Of a DNA stretch of 64,000 nucleotides, positions 7,574 through 14,695 are shown one piece after another; the first letter of the stretch is position 1, and every line of letters begins with the position of its first letter. Made by a program: the position numbers and the translations under genes. The notes below the pieces were generated by a model. The model made no database searches. It had not been told where the DNA came from and saw nothing but the letters and a program-made list of their open reading frames with translations. Origin of the DNA: CAZWRV01 sp964636325 (GTDB lineage: Bacteria > Verrucomicrobiota > Lentisphaeria > Victivallales > GWF2-50-93); NCBI GenBank assembly GCA_964636325.1, contig CAZWRV010000011.1, positions 1-64,000 of the forward strand, written 5' to 3'.

Positions 7574-8965
7574 CTATTTCCTTTTCTTTCCGCAGATCTC
7601 CTTCGCTATCCTCTTAAGCGCCTCGGCCTGGAACTTCGGGTCGATGGCGATAAGCGGATTCGCCGCAGAGACGGTGACCGTGGCAGTGGACTTCTTCAGT
7701 TCGTCCTCGAGCTTGCCCACGGTGCCGTTGAAGGAATATTTGCTCCCTGGCTTGATCTCCTTGACGTCTGTAGGCAGGCCGATCTTGTCCAGTATGGCGA
7801 TGAACGGTTCGGGATCGAGCTCCTCGACGTTCACCATCCTGCAGGCATCCCACTTGCCGTTGGCGATGAGCATGGCGGCGGCGACCGGGGGGACTCCCGC
7901 AGTGTAGCTTATACCCTGCGACTCGACCTCCTTGTAGCACTCGTGGTGGTCGGAGACCTGGTAGATGAGGACCTCGCGCTTCTTCCCGTTCTTCCAGCCC
8001 TTGACGAAGTTGCCGATGCATGTCTTGCCGGTGTAGGTGGGCGCAAGCGTCTTAGGATCGGGAAGCAGTGCTTTAACGACTTTCAGCGGCACAACTTCCT
8101 GGCCGGTTGTGAGCTTCACCGGGAGATGGGAGAGGAATCCGATCGTGCGCAGGACGGTGAAGACGTTGATGTAGTGGTTGCCGAAGCCCATCCAGAAGCG
8201 GATGCTGTTGGCATCCATGTTCTTGGACAGCGAGTGCAGCTCGTCGTGGCCGTTGAGGTATATCGGGCACTCGCCTACGACCGGGAAGTCGTAAATCCTT
8301 TTTACAGAATGCGTCGGATACTCCTTCCACTTGCGGTCGATCCATGTCCAGACCTTGATGAACTCGCGGAAGTTGATTTCGGGGTCGAAGTTGGTGGCGA
8401 AGTATCTGCCGTGCCTTCCGGCGTTGACGTCCATGATGTCGATGGTGTCGATCCTGTCGAAGTAGCGTTTCTGTGCGAGGGCGCAGTATGCGTTGACGAC
8501 GCCGGGGTCGAATCCCGCTCCGAGGAGGGCGGTGAGGCCGGCCTTCCTGCAGCGGTCCTTCCTTTTCCACTCGTAGTTGGCGTACCACGGCGGCTTCTCG
8601 CAGACCTTGTCAGGCTCCTCGTGTATGGCGGTGTCCATGTATGCCGCGCCGGTCTGCAGGCACGCCTCGAGGACCGACATGTTGACGAACGCGTTGCCGA
8701 GGTTGATGACGATCTCGGACTTAGTCTCCTTGATGAGCTTCGCGGTGGCGGGGATGTCCAGTGCGTCGAGCTGGCGGGAATAGAGTTTCTTAGTGCTGTC
8801 CTTCAGGTGCCTCTTCTTCATGACGCTCTTGATGATCTCGTCGCACTTCGACTGGGTGCGCGAGGCGATGCAGATGTCACCTAGCAGATCGTTGTTCATC
8901 GCCGCCTTGTGCGCGGTGACATGCGCTACGCCGCCCGCACCGATTATCAGGACGTTCCTCTTCAT
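7574..8965 (-). CDS. Carboxynorspermidine dehydrogenase (saccharopine dehydrogenase family)
   Basis: A 463-residue Rossmann oxidoreductase: MKRNVLIIGAGGVAHV has the GxGxxA dinucleotide motif at residues 9-14, and GAGFDPGVVNAYC and the Lys/Glu-rich C-terminus fit the saccharopine dehydrogenase-like carboxy(nor)spermidine synthase family. It should condense aspartate semialdehyde with a diamine and reduce the product to carboxy(nor)spermidine. The start at 8965 is chosen because AAGGAG lies 8 nt upstream; the frame stays open up to 9115 but without a better start. It is followed in pathway order by the decarboxylase encoded just upstream on the same strand. Confidence 0.88.
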   Translation of the reverse strand: MKRNVLIIGAGGVAHVTAHKAAMNNDLLGDICIASRTQSKCDEIIKSVMKKRHLKDSTKKLYSRQLDALDIPATAKLIKETKSEIVINLGNAFVNMSVLEACLQTGAAYMDTAIHEEPDKVCEKPPWYANYEWKRKDRCRKAGLTALLGAGFDPGVVNAYCALAQKRYFDRIDTIDIMDVNAGRHGRYFATNFDPEINFREFIKVWTWIDRKWKEYPTHSVKRIYDFPVVGECPIYLNGHDELHSLSKNMDANSIRFWMGFGNHYINVFTVLRTIGFLSHLPVKLTTGQEVVPLKVVKALLPDPKTLAPTYTGKTCIGNFVKGWKNGKKREVLIYQVSDHHECYKEVESQGISYTAGVPPVAAAMLIANGKWDACRMVNVEELDPEPFIAILDKIGLPTDVKEIKPGSKYSFNGTVGKLEDELKKSTATVTVSAANPLIAIDPKFQAEALKRIAKEICGKKRK

Positions 8966-9054
8966 ATAGCCGCTCCTTGATGCTGTGTGGAGTTTCAATT
9001 TATGATCTCGAACAATTATCACGGTTATCCATATTTTCAAGGTGGTGTTTGGCC

Positions 9055-9158
9055 TTTGCGCGTGGCGCGCGCAATAAAGAAAACTGAAGAGGTCCTCGCA
9101 TGCAGATTTTGCCATTCGCGCCTGGAAGCCGCAAGATACTCAAGTTTCAGGAGAGGCT
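9055..9158. repeat. Diverged copy of GCGCGC repeat module B
   Basis: Contains TTGCGCGTGGCGCGCGCAA, a spacer with CCTCGCATGC, a second degenerate TTCGCGCC...GCCGCAAG palindrome 59 nt later, and a tail reading CAAGTTTCAGGAGAG. It matches, with substitutions, the copies before the RT gene (41085-41233) and proS (49481-49568). Here the tail runs into the stop codon of the reverse-strand decarboxylase gene, so it is not a start-site leader in this place. Confidence 0.7.
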
Positions 9159-10253
9159 GTTCTTGAAGTCCTCGTAGTTGAACGAGCGGATCTCTTCGAT
9201 TTTGCCGTCGAGTCTGCGGACGGCGATTGAAGGCATGGGAACGCCGTTGAACCAGTTTTTCTTGACCATGGTGTAGCCGGCCGCGTCGGCGATGCGGACC
9301 TGGCCGCCGGGCTTGAGCTTCTTCGCGATCCTGTAGGTTCCGAATACGTCGCCTGCGAGGCATGAGCGCCCCGCGATCATGAACTTGTGCGGCCCGGGGC
9401 CGGGGGATGCGAGCTTCGCGGTCGTGCGGTAGACGAGTTGGTCGAGCATGTGGGCCTCCAGCGAAGCGTCGATTATCGCGATGTCGATCCTGTTGCGGAC
9501 GACGTCCAGGACTGTGGTGACAAGCTCGGCGGTGTTAGTGATTGCGGCCTCTCCGGGTTCGAGATATATCTGGACTCCGTATCTACCGCGGAATTCCTTG
9601 AGCTTCTTGCAGAAAGCATCAAGCGGATAACCTTTCTTGGTGAAAAAAATCCCGCCGCCGAAGCTGACCCATTCCATCTTCTTAAGCAGGGCGCCGTATT
9701 TGCGGCCGATGAGGTCCAGCGAGGATGACAGCTGGGGGAAGTCGTCGTTCTCGCAGTTGAAGTGGAACATCAGGCCGCTCAGATGCGATGCCAGATCGTG
9801 CAGCTTCTTCATGTCTGTGACTCCGAGCCTGGAATATTTCCTTGCTGGATCCGCAAGATCGAAATGGGAATAGCTGATGCCGGGATTCGCCCTGAGGCCG
9901 AGCTTGACTCCGCGGGCGTACTTCATAAACATCTCAAGCTGGGAGGCGGAGTTGAAGATTACCTTGTCCGCGAACTTCACTAGAGCCTTTATGTCGTCGG
10001 ATGAGTATCCGACGCTGAACGCATGTGTCTCCTTACCGAACTTCTCGTAGCCCAGCCTGGCCTCGAAGAGCGAGCTGCTCGTGGTCCCGTCCATGTATTT
10101 CCGCATCAGGGGAAATACGCACCATGTCGAGAAGCACTTGAGGGCCAGGACCGACTTGGCGCCGGATTTTTCGCGGACGCGGGCGATCAGCTCCATGTTC
10201 CTGATGAGCTTCTGTTCGTCGATGAAGTAGTATGGGGTGGCAATCTGTTTCAT
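9147..10253 (-). CDS. nspC: Carboxynorspermidine decarboxylase
   Basis: A 368-residue PLP-dependent decarboxylase of the alanine racemase/ornithine decarboxylase fold III type. Lys39 in SVLALKCFSTW is the PLP lysine. HFNCENDDFPQL, SFGGGIFFTKKGY and YLEPGEAAI are the phosphate-binding and PLP-contact segments typical of NspC. It converts carboxy(nor)spermidine to (nor)spermidine, completing the alternative polyamine route begun by the neighbouring dehydrogenase. Three nucleotides separate it from the SDR gene stop, so SDR, nspC and the dehydrogenase probably form one reverse-strand operon. Confidence 0.92.
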   Translation of the reverse strand: MKQIATPYYFIDEQKLIRNMELIARVREKSGAKSVLALKCFSTWCVFPLMRKYMDGTTSSSLFEARLGYEKFGKETHAFSVGYSSDDIKALVKFADKVIFNSASQLEMFMKYARGVKLGLRANPGISYSHFDLADPARKYSRLGVTDMKKLHDLASHLSGLMFHFNCENDDFPQLSSSLDLIGRKYGALLKKMEWVSFGGGIFFTKKGYPLDAFCKKLKEFRGRYGVQIYLEPGEAAITNTAELVTTVLDVVRNRIDIAIIDASLEAHMLDQLVYRTTAKLASPGPGPHKFMIAGRSCLAGDVFGTYRIAKKLKPGGQVRIADAAGYTMVKKNWFNGVPMPSIAVRRLDGKIEEIRSFNYEDFKNSLS

Positions 10254-10256
10254 GTC

Positions 10257-10994
10257 TCAGAGTCCGCCGGTGACTTCGAGCACTGCGCCGGTGATGTATG
10301 AGGAGTCCCTGGACGCGAGGAAGATGACGGCCGATGCGACCTCTTCTGGTTTTCCGAATCGGCGCATGGGGATCATGCTTTTGTATGCGTTCCTCTGATC
10401 CTCGGGGAGGTCGGCTATGAGTTCGGTGTCTATGAATCCCGGGGATACGCAGTTGACGGTTATCTGACGCCTGGCGGCCTCCTTGGCTAGCGACTTTGTG
10501 AACGCGACCTGTCCCGCCTTGGAGGCGGCGTAGTTGGCCTGGCCCTGGAAGCCCATGCTGCCGGACGGCGAGGTGATTGATATTATCCTGCCGAAGCGGT
10601 TCTCCATCATCTTGAGCAGGGCGAACTTGCTCATGGCGTAAGTCCCGCCGAGATTAGTTGAGAGGACGGCGTTCCAGTCCTCAGGGGGCATCATTCCGAC
10701 AGCGTTGTCCTTCCTGACACCTGCATTGTTCACTAGCACCTCGAGGGACTTTTTCCTGAGTGAATACTCCTTGAAGAACGCCTCGGCGGCCTTGTAGTCC
10801 GAAATGTCGAGGCGGGCGGTTTCCAGGCGGTCTTCCGGATGCCTGGACTTGAAGGCCTGCGCCGCAGCCTCGTTGCCCTGGTAGAGCGCTGTCACATTAG
10901 CACCCCTCGTGAGGAACGCCTCAGATATGGCGAGGCCGATACCGCGGGTGCCGCCTGTGATTATTACGTTCCAACCGTTGAAGTCAAAGTCCAT
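10257..10994 (-). CDS. SDR-family oxidoreductase (FabG-like)
   Basis: A 245-residue classical short-chain dehydrogenase. TGGTRGIG at residues 13-20 binds NAD(P); NNAG lies near residue 90; Tyr155 and Lys159 in NYAASKAG are catalytic, with Ser residues near 142-146. It resembles 3-oxoacyl-ACP reductase FabG, but no fatty-acid genes are nearby. It is first in the reverse-strand operon with nspC. A 41-nt hairpin of family E lies 35 nt upstream of its start. Confidence 0.85.
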   Translation of the reverse strand: MDFDFNGWNVIITGGTRGIGLAISEAFLTRGANVTALYQGNEAAAQAFKSRHPEDRLETARLDISDYKAAEAFFKEYSLRKKSLEVLVNNAGVRKDNAVGMMPPEDWNAVLSTNLGGTYAMSKFALLKMMENRFGRIISITSPSGSMGFQGQANYAASKAGQVAFTKSLAKEAARRQITVNCVSPGFIDTELIADLPEDQRNAYKSMIPMRRFGKPEEVASAVIFLASRDSSYITGAVLEVTGGL

Positions 10995-11028
10995 GGTTCA
11001 TATTTCCTGTCTCGAGGATACTCATGGC

Positions 11029-11069
11029 GTAAATATTCATTGAACTACGCCCTTTCACTGAATATATAC
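11029..11069 (-). repeat. Hairpin element E, copy 1
   Basis: Read on the reverse strand: arms GTATATATTCAGT and AATGAATATTTAC flank the 15-nt loop GAAAGGGCGTAGTTC. The same 13-15-13 layout and loop recur at 17934-17974 and 24415-24455. It sits in the 5' region of the SDR gene. Confidence 0.75.
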
Positions 11070-11138
11070 CTCATGGCAGCGGTCGCCGGAAAGACGGGCA
11101 GCCGGAAATTCCAGGCCGCCTTCCGGGAAATATGAAAT

Positions 11139-11167
11139 AAAAAATTCCGGCCGGGCCGGAATTTTTT
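11139..11167 (-). terminator. Rho-independent terminator of the rpmJ-rplQ operon
   Basis: A 12-bp perfect stem AAAAATTCCGGC / GCCGGAATTTTT with a 3-nt loop, giving a run of U after the hairpin on either strand. It lies 24 nt past the rplQ stop and could work in both directions. Confidence 0.9.
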
Positions 11168-11191
11168 CTGGGCGAAGCTGAACCTGGGAAA

Positions 11192-11722
11192 TCAGGCCGG
11201 GGCAGGTGCTTCCTTCTTTTCCTCCGGGGCCGGGGCATCGGAGGTTCCGGGCTTATCGTCCTTTTTCTCGGGCTTCTTCTCGGCCTCGGTCTTCTTCCTT
11301 TTCTTCTTAGGCTTCGGCTGGACGGCGCCTTCCTCGACCCACTGCAGGAGGCACATTTCGGCGGAGTCGCCCTTGCGCGGCCCCAGCTTAATGATCCTGG
11401 TGTAGCCGCCGTTCCTTTCCGCGTATCGCGGGGCGATCTCGGAGAAGAGCTTTTCCACGGCGGTCATGAATCCCTTCATCGGCGCTTCGCGCTTTGCGAC
11501 CGGGACGTCGAATATCCTGGAGATGACGAGGCGCCTGCGGTGGAGGCCGCCCTTCTTGGCGAGTGTGACCATCTTCTCGGCCAGGCGCCGGGTGCCCTTG
11601 GCCTTTTCGAGCGTGGTCTTGATCTGGCCGTGGTGGATCAGGCTTGCGACCTGGTTGGCGAGGAGAGCCTTCCTATGTTCGGAAGTCCGTCCGAGCTTGA
11701 ACGTGAGCTTGCGATGGCGCAT
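11192..11722 (-). CDS. rplQ: 50S ribosomal protein L17 with long C-terminal tail
   Basis: A 176-residue L17. The core MRHRKLTFKLGRTSEHRKAL and the segment TRRLAEKMVTLAKKG are diagnostic. The last 55 or so residues form a Lys/Glu/Pro/Ala-rich low-complexity extension (KPKKKRKKTEAEKKPEKKDD), making it longer than the usual 115-130. Its ATG overlaps the rpoA stop by one nucleotide (TAATG), the typical translational coupling. It is last in the operon, before a strong terminator. Confidence 0.97.
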   Translation of the reverse strand: MRHRKLTFKLGRTSEHRKALLANQVASLIHHGQIKTTLEKAKGTRRLAEKMVTLAKKGGLHRRRLVISRIFDVPVAKREAPMKGFMTAVEKLFSEIAPRYAERNGGYTRIIKLGPRKGDSAEMCLLQWVEEGAVQPKPKKKRKKTEAEKKPEKKDDKPGTSDAPAPEEKKEAPAPA

Positions 11723-12750
11723 TATTTCTCCTCCTGGTCTTCGGAGTGCAGTTTCTTGGTTTCGTTTTCAACGATGGTCTTCATCTCGTCGCTGAATGTC
11801 ATTCCGAGGGAGAGCCCGAGAGTTGAGAGCTTCTGCTTGATTTCCTCGAGGGACTTCTTGCCGAAGTTCCTGTATTTGAGCATTTTGGACTCCGTCTTCA
11901 TGCAGAGGTCGCCGATGAGCTTGATGTTCGCGTTTCTCAGGCAGTTCTGGGCCCTTACTGAGAGCTCGATGTTGTCGACGGACTGGATCAGCGTCTTGTG
12001 CATCTTCCTCTCCTCTTCGGTGAGGGATGCGAGCATGCCCTCGTCTCCGGCCAGCGTCCCCAGGAATGGCCTCAGATGGTCCTGCAGTATCTTCGCCGAC
12101 TTTTCCAGTGCGTCCTTGGGGTTGATCCTGCCGTCGGTCCATATTTCGAGGACGAGGCTGTCCTTCTCCGTCTCCTCGCCTACGCGGGCGGCTCCGACGT
12201 TGTAGCGGACCCTGGTCACGGGGCTGTAAAGGGCATCAACGGGTATGGTGCCGAGCGGCTTGTCGGGGTTCTTGTTCTTTTCGGACGGGAGCCATCCGCG
12301 GCCCTTGGTTATTTCCAGCTCAGCCCGGAAGTTGATGTCCTTGTCGAGTGTGCAGATTACCTGCTCGGGGTTGAGTATGACGACAGTTCCGTCGGTGACT
12401 ATGTCCGCTCCGGTTACCGTGCCCTCCTTGTTCTTTCTGATCTCTAGATTCTTCGGAGTTTCCCCAGTGCAGTTGAGGCGTATGCGCTTGAGGTTGAGGA
12501 CTATTTCCGTGACGTCCTCGACCACGTGTGGGAGGGTCTGGAACTCGTGCGATGCTCCTTCGATGCGTATGGATGAGATGGCATGGCCTTCCAGGGAGGA
12601 CAGGAGTATCCTTCTGAGAGAATTGCCGAGAGTGTGGCCGAATCCGCTCTGGAATGGGGCGGCAGTGAACTTCGCGTAGGTATCGGTGGCGGTCGACTCA
12701 TCCATGTCTAGGCTTCGCGGCATCGGAAACGCGGTTGAGGATGAAAGCAT
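11722..12750 (-). CDS. rpoA: RNA polymerase subunit alpha
   Basis: A 342-residue RpoA. The N-terminal assembly domain has the conserved FGHTLGNSLRRILLSSLEG. The C-terminal domain binds DNA and activators: SVDNIELSVRAQNCLRNANI and LLKYRNFGKKSLEEI-like residues near 310. A good GGAGG lies 8 nt before the ATG. It follows rpsK directly; the usual rpsD between them is absent. Confidence 0.98.
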   Translation of the reverse strand: MLSSSTAFPMPRSLDMDESTATDTYAKFTAAPFQSGFGHTLGNSLRRILLSSLEGHAISSIRIEGASHEFQTLPHVVEDVTEIVLNLKRIRLNCTGETPKNLEIRKNKEGTVTGADIVTDGTVVILNPEQVICTLDKDINFRAELEITKGRGWLPSEKNKNPDKPLGTIPVDALYSPVTRVRYNVGAARVGEETEKDSLVLEIWTDGRINPKDALEKSAKILQDHLRPFLGTLAGDEGMLASLTEEERKMHKTLIQSVDNIELSVRAQNCLRNANIKLIGDLCMKTESKMLKYRNFGKKSLEEIKQKLSTLGLSLGMTFSDEMKTIVENETKKLHSEDQEEK

Positions 12751-12801
12751 AACTAAATTACCTCCAAGTTTATATATGAATTAAAGTGGATGTCGATGGC
12801 T

Positions 12802-12828
12802 GCGGCCTGGCGCCACACGCCAGGCCGC
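12802..12828 (-). other. Strong GC hairpin in the rpsK-rpoA gap
   Basis: An 11-bp perfect stem GCGGCCTGGCG / CGCCAGGCCGC with loop CCACA. It lies between the rpsK stop and the rpoA start, the place where rpsD is found in most bacteria. No U-run follows on the operon strand, so it is not an obvious terminator. An RNA-processing or attenuation role is possible. Confidence 0.7.
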
Positions 12829-12834
12829 GCAGGT

Positions 12835-13326
12835 TCAGACCCTGCGCCTCTTCGGGGGCCTGCAGCCGTTGTGGGGGACCGGTGTGATGTCCTGAAGGGC
12901 TACGATGCCCAGCCCTGCGGCGGCGATTCCCCGGACCGCGGACTCTCGTCCCGCTCCGGGGCCCTTGATCCTAACTTCGGTCTCCTTCATCCCGAGGGTC
13001 ATGGCCTTTTTTGCGGCGTCTGTCGCAACAAGCTGCGCGACATAGGCGGTGCTTTTCCTGGATCCCTTGAATCCGCACTTGCCCGCGCTTGACCAGCAGA
13101 GGACGTTGCCATGGAGGTCGGTGAATACGACCTTGGTGTTGTTGAAGGTCGCATGGACGTATGCGATTCCGGTTGGGACGATCCTGCCCCCCTTCATCTT
13201 CTTCTTTGCGGGTATCTGTGCGGCCTCCTGGCCGTCCGCAGGAAGGTTCTGCAGCTCCGCCGGATCCTGCTGCTGGGGTTTGCCTTCCTCCTTCTCCTTT
13301 TTCTTGGCGCTCTTATCGTCAGCCAT
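12835..13326 (-). CDS. rpsK: 30S ribosomal protein S11
   Basis: A 163-residue S11. The family core starts near residue 45 (GRIVPTGIAYVHATFNNTKV) and ends with the diagnostic DITPVPHNGCRPPKRRRV. The N-terminal 40 residues are a charged Lys/Glu/Gln-rich extension absent from the typical 127-130-residue protein. It lies 33 nt downstream of rpsM in the alpha operon. Confidence 0.97.
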   Translation of the reverse strand: MADDKSAKKKEKEEGKPQQQDPAELQNLPADGQEAAQIPAKKKMKGGRIVPTGIAYVHATFNNTKVVFTDLHGNVLCWSSAGKCGFKGSRKSTAYVAQLVATDAAKKAMTLGMKETEVRIKGPGAGRESAVRGIAAAGLGIVALQDITPVPHNGCRPPKRRRV

Positions 13327-13359
13327 TTTTCAGCCTTTCAAGTGTCTGTTTTGGTTGAT

Positions 13360-13848
13360 CTACTTTTTTTCGGCGGGTGCGGCGGGCTTTTTTGCGCCGC
13401 CTGCCGGTGCAGCCTGCGCCTGGGCAGGAGCGGTTCCGCCGCCCTGCGGGGCGCCGGTAGCGAGTTCCTTCCTCTGGCTCTTTTCACGGACCGCGCCGAC
13501 GGTCTGCTTCTTGCCCTTCCTTGTCCTGGCGTTGGTCTTGGTGCGCTGGCCGCGTACCGGGAGTCCTCTGCGGTGCCTCTGGCCGCGGTAGCATCCGATG
13601 GAGACGAGGCGCCTGATGTCCTGGGAGACCATCCGGCGGAGGTCGCCCTCTATGGTGTAGTCGGTCTGGAGGATTGAGGTGATCCTTGCGATCTGCTCGT
13701 CGTTGAGCTGGTCGGCCTTGAGGCCCTCCGGCACCTGGGCCTTCTTGATTATCTCGAGGGCTCTGGCCGGGCCGATCCCGTAGATGTAGCGCAGCGAATA
13801 TTCGATGCGCTTCTTGCCTGGTATGTCCACTCCTAGAATCCGCGGCAT
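13360..13848 (-). CDS. rpsM: 30S ribosomal protein S13
   Basis: A 162-residue S13. MPRILGVDIPGKKRIEYSLR and the conserved RGQRTKTNARTRKG segment identify it. The last 40 residues are a Pro/Ala/Gly-rich extension beyond the normal end. Extended tails on L17, S11 and S13 are a lineage feature of this operon. It follows rpmJ by 24 nt. Confidence 0.97.
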   Translation of the reverse strand: MPRILGVDIPGKKRIEYSLRYIYGIGPARALEIIKKAQVPEGLKADQLNDEQIARITSILQTDYTIEGDLRRMVSQDIRRLVSIGCYRGQRHRRGLPVRGQRTKTNARTRKGKKQTVGAVREKSQRKELATGAPQGGGTAPAQAQAAPAGGAKKPAAPAEKK

Positions 13849-13872
13849 ATTAATAATCCTTTCAGGTTAATG

Positions 13873-13989
13873 TCACCCTTGCCTCTGCTTGTGTCTTGCG
13901 TTGCGGGAGCAGGTCACCCTGACTACGCCCTTCCGCTTGATGATCTGGCAGTTCTCGCAGCGTCTCTTTATCGAGGCCCTCACTTTCAT
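13873..13989 (-). CDS. rpmJ: 50S ribosomal protein L36
   Basis: A 38-residue protein too short for most ORF filters. It starts MKVRASIKRRCENCQIIKRK and continues GVVRVTCSRNARHKQRQG. Cys11, Cys14, Cys27 and His33 form the zinc-ribbon of the Zn-binding L36 type. CAGGAG lies 7 nt before the ATG. It is the first recognisable gene of the reverse-strand operon. Confidence 0.95.
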   Translation of the reverse strand: MKVRASIKRRCENCQIIKRKGVVRVTCSRNARHKQRQG

Positions 13990-14169
13990 CTTGGACTCCT
14001 GTATTGCTTTCGGATTGAGCCTCTCCGAAAATGTTTCCATTCCATAGTGTGTCTGGTGATAAATACAAATATAGAGCCGGATAATTTATTTCACTGGAAG
14101 TGTAAATCAAGGATTATTTGCTTTTTTTTCAAAAAAATGCGGATCCATATGTTTTCCGCATGGGGGAGC

Positions 14170-14451
14170 TCATTCCATTCCGGACTGTCCGGTGAAGTTG
14201 AAAGGGATTTCGTGGCTGTAAGGGTGCTGCCTGGTCAACCACTGGTCGATCATGGGCTTGAGCAGATAGTTTTCCAGCTCGCTGTCCATTTCGAGATGGT
14301 GGTCGCAGTAGGGGCACGTGGCGAAGTGCTCTATGTCGTCCCTGAAGATGATCTCGAAGCATTTCGGGCAGAGAAGCAGCTTGTCGTTGTATGCGGCGAA
14401 ATGCTTGAACCTGTGCTGCGCCGGGTTCTCTGTCTTTGCGAATCTGTCCAT
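14170..14451 (-). CDS. Small zinc-ribbon protein, unrecognised
   Basis: A 93-residue protein starting MDRFAKTENPAQHRFKHF. Two CxxC pairs, CPKC and CPYC, separated by about 20 residues, make a plausible zinc ribbon in the middle. The C-terminal 40 residues are mixed acidic and aromatic. I choose ATG 14451 over an upstream TTG at 14529 because the extra residues look non-conserved; no strong RBS decides it. No family recognised. It lies alone between the ribosomal operon and the FHA kinase gene. Confidence 0.55.
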   Translation of the reverse strand: MDRFAKTENPAQHRFKHFAAYNDKLLLCPKCFEIIFRDDIEHFATCPYCDHHLEMDSELENYLLKPMIDQWLTRQHPYSHEIPFNFTGQSGME

Positions 14452-14695
14452 GTGCGGCGAACCTGCTGTTAGATTCAGATTTCCCGACCCGCCCACTGTG
14501 ACAAGCTTGAAAAGGCCGGGAAAGGTCAATGTGGTTTTTCAGGGCTGGACGCCGGAAATCTGAATGAAATACCTTACCTTGAGTCGGTATTTCGCCACAT
14601 TTTTTCCGCGGATCAGGATGTCTGAGTTTATATGACTGCCAATATACCGCGCGGGATCGGGAAATCAAATCGTTGCGGCGTTTTAATGAATGTGC

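Noticed and set aside
7943..8884. Long plus-strand ORF (313 codons) opposite the carboxynorspermidine dehydrogenase
   Set aside because: It is the antisense shadow of a well-supported enzyme gene; its composition is Val/Asp/Glu-rich without recognisable domains.
11540..12205. Plus-strand ORF opposite rplQ/rpoA
   Set aside because: Antisense of two essential genes with clear homology; Ser/Leu-rich shadow.
14041..14168. Promoter of the rpmJ operon
   Set aside because: Several AT-rich candidates (TTTACA, TATCCG and others) exist on the reverse strand, but none has a good -35/-10 pair with correct spacing, so I did not call one.
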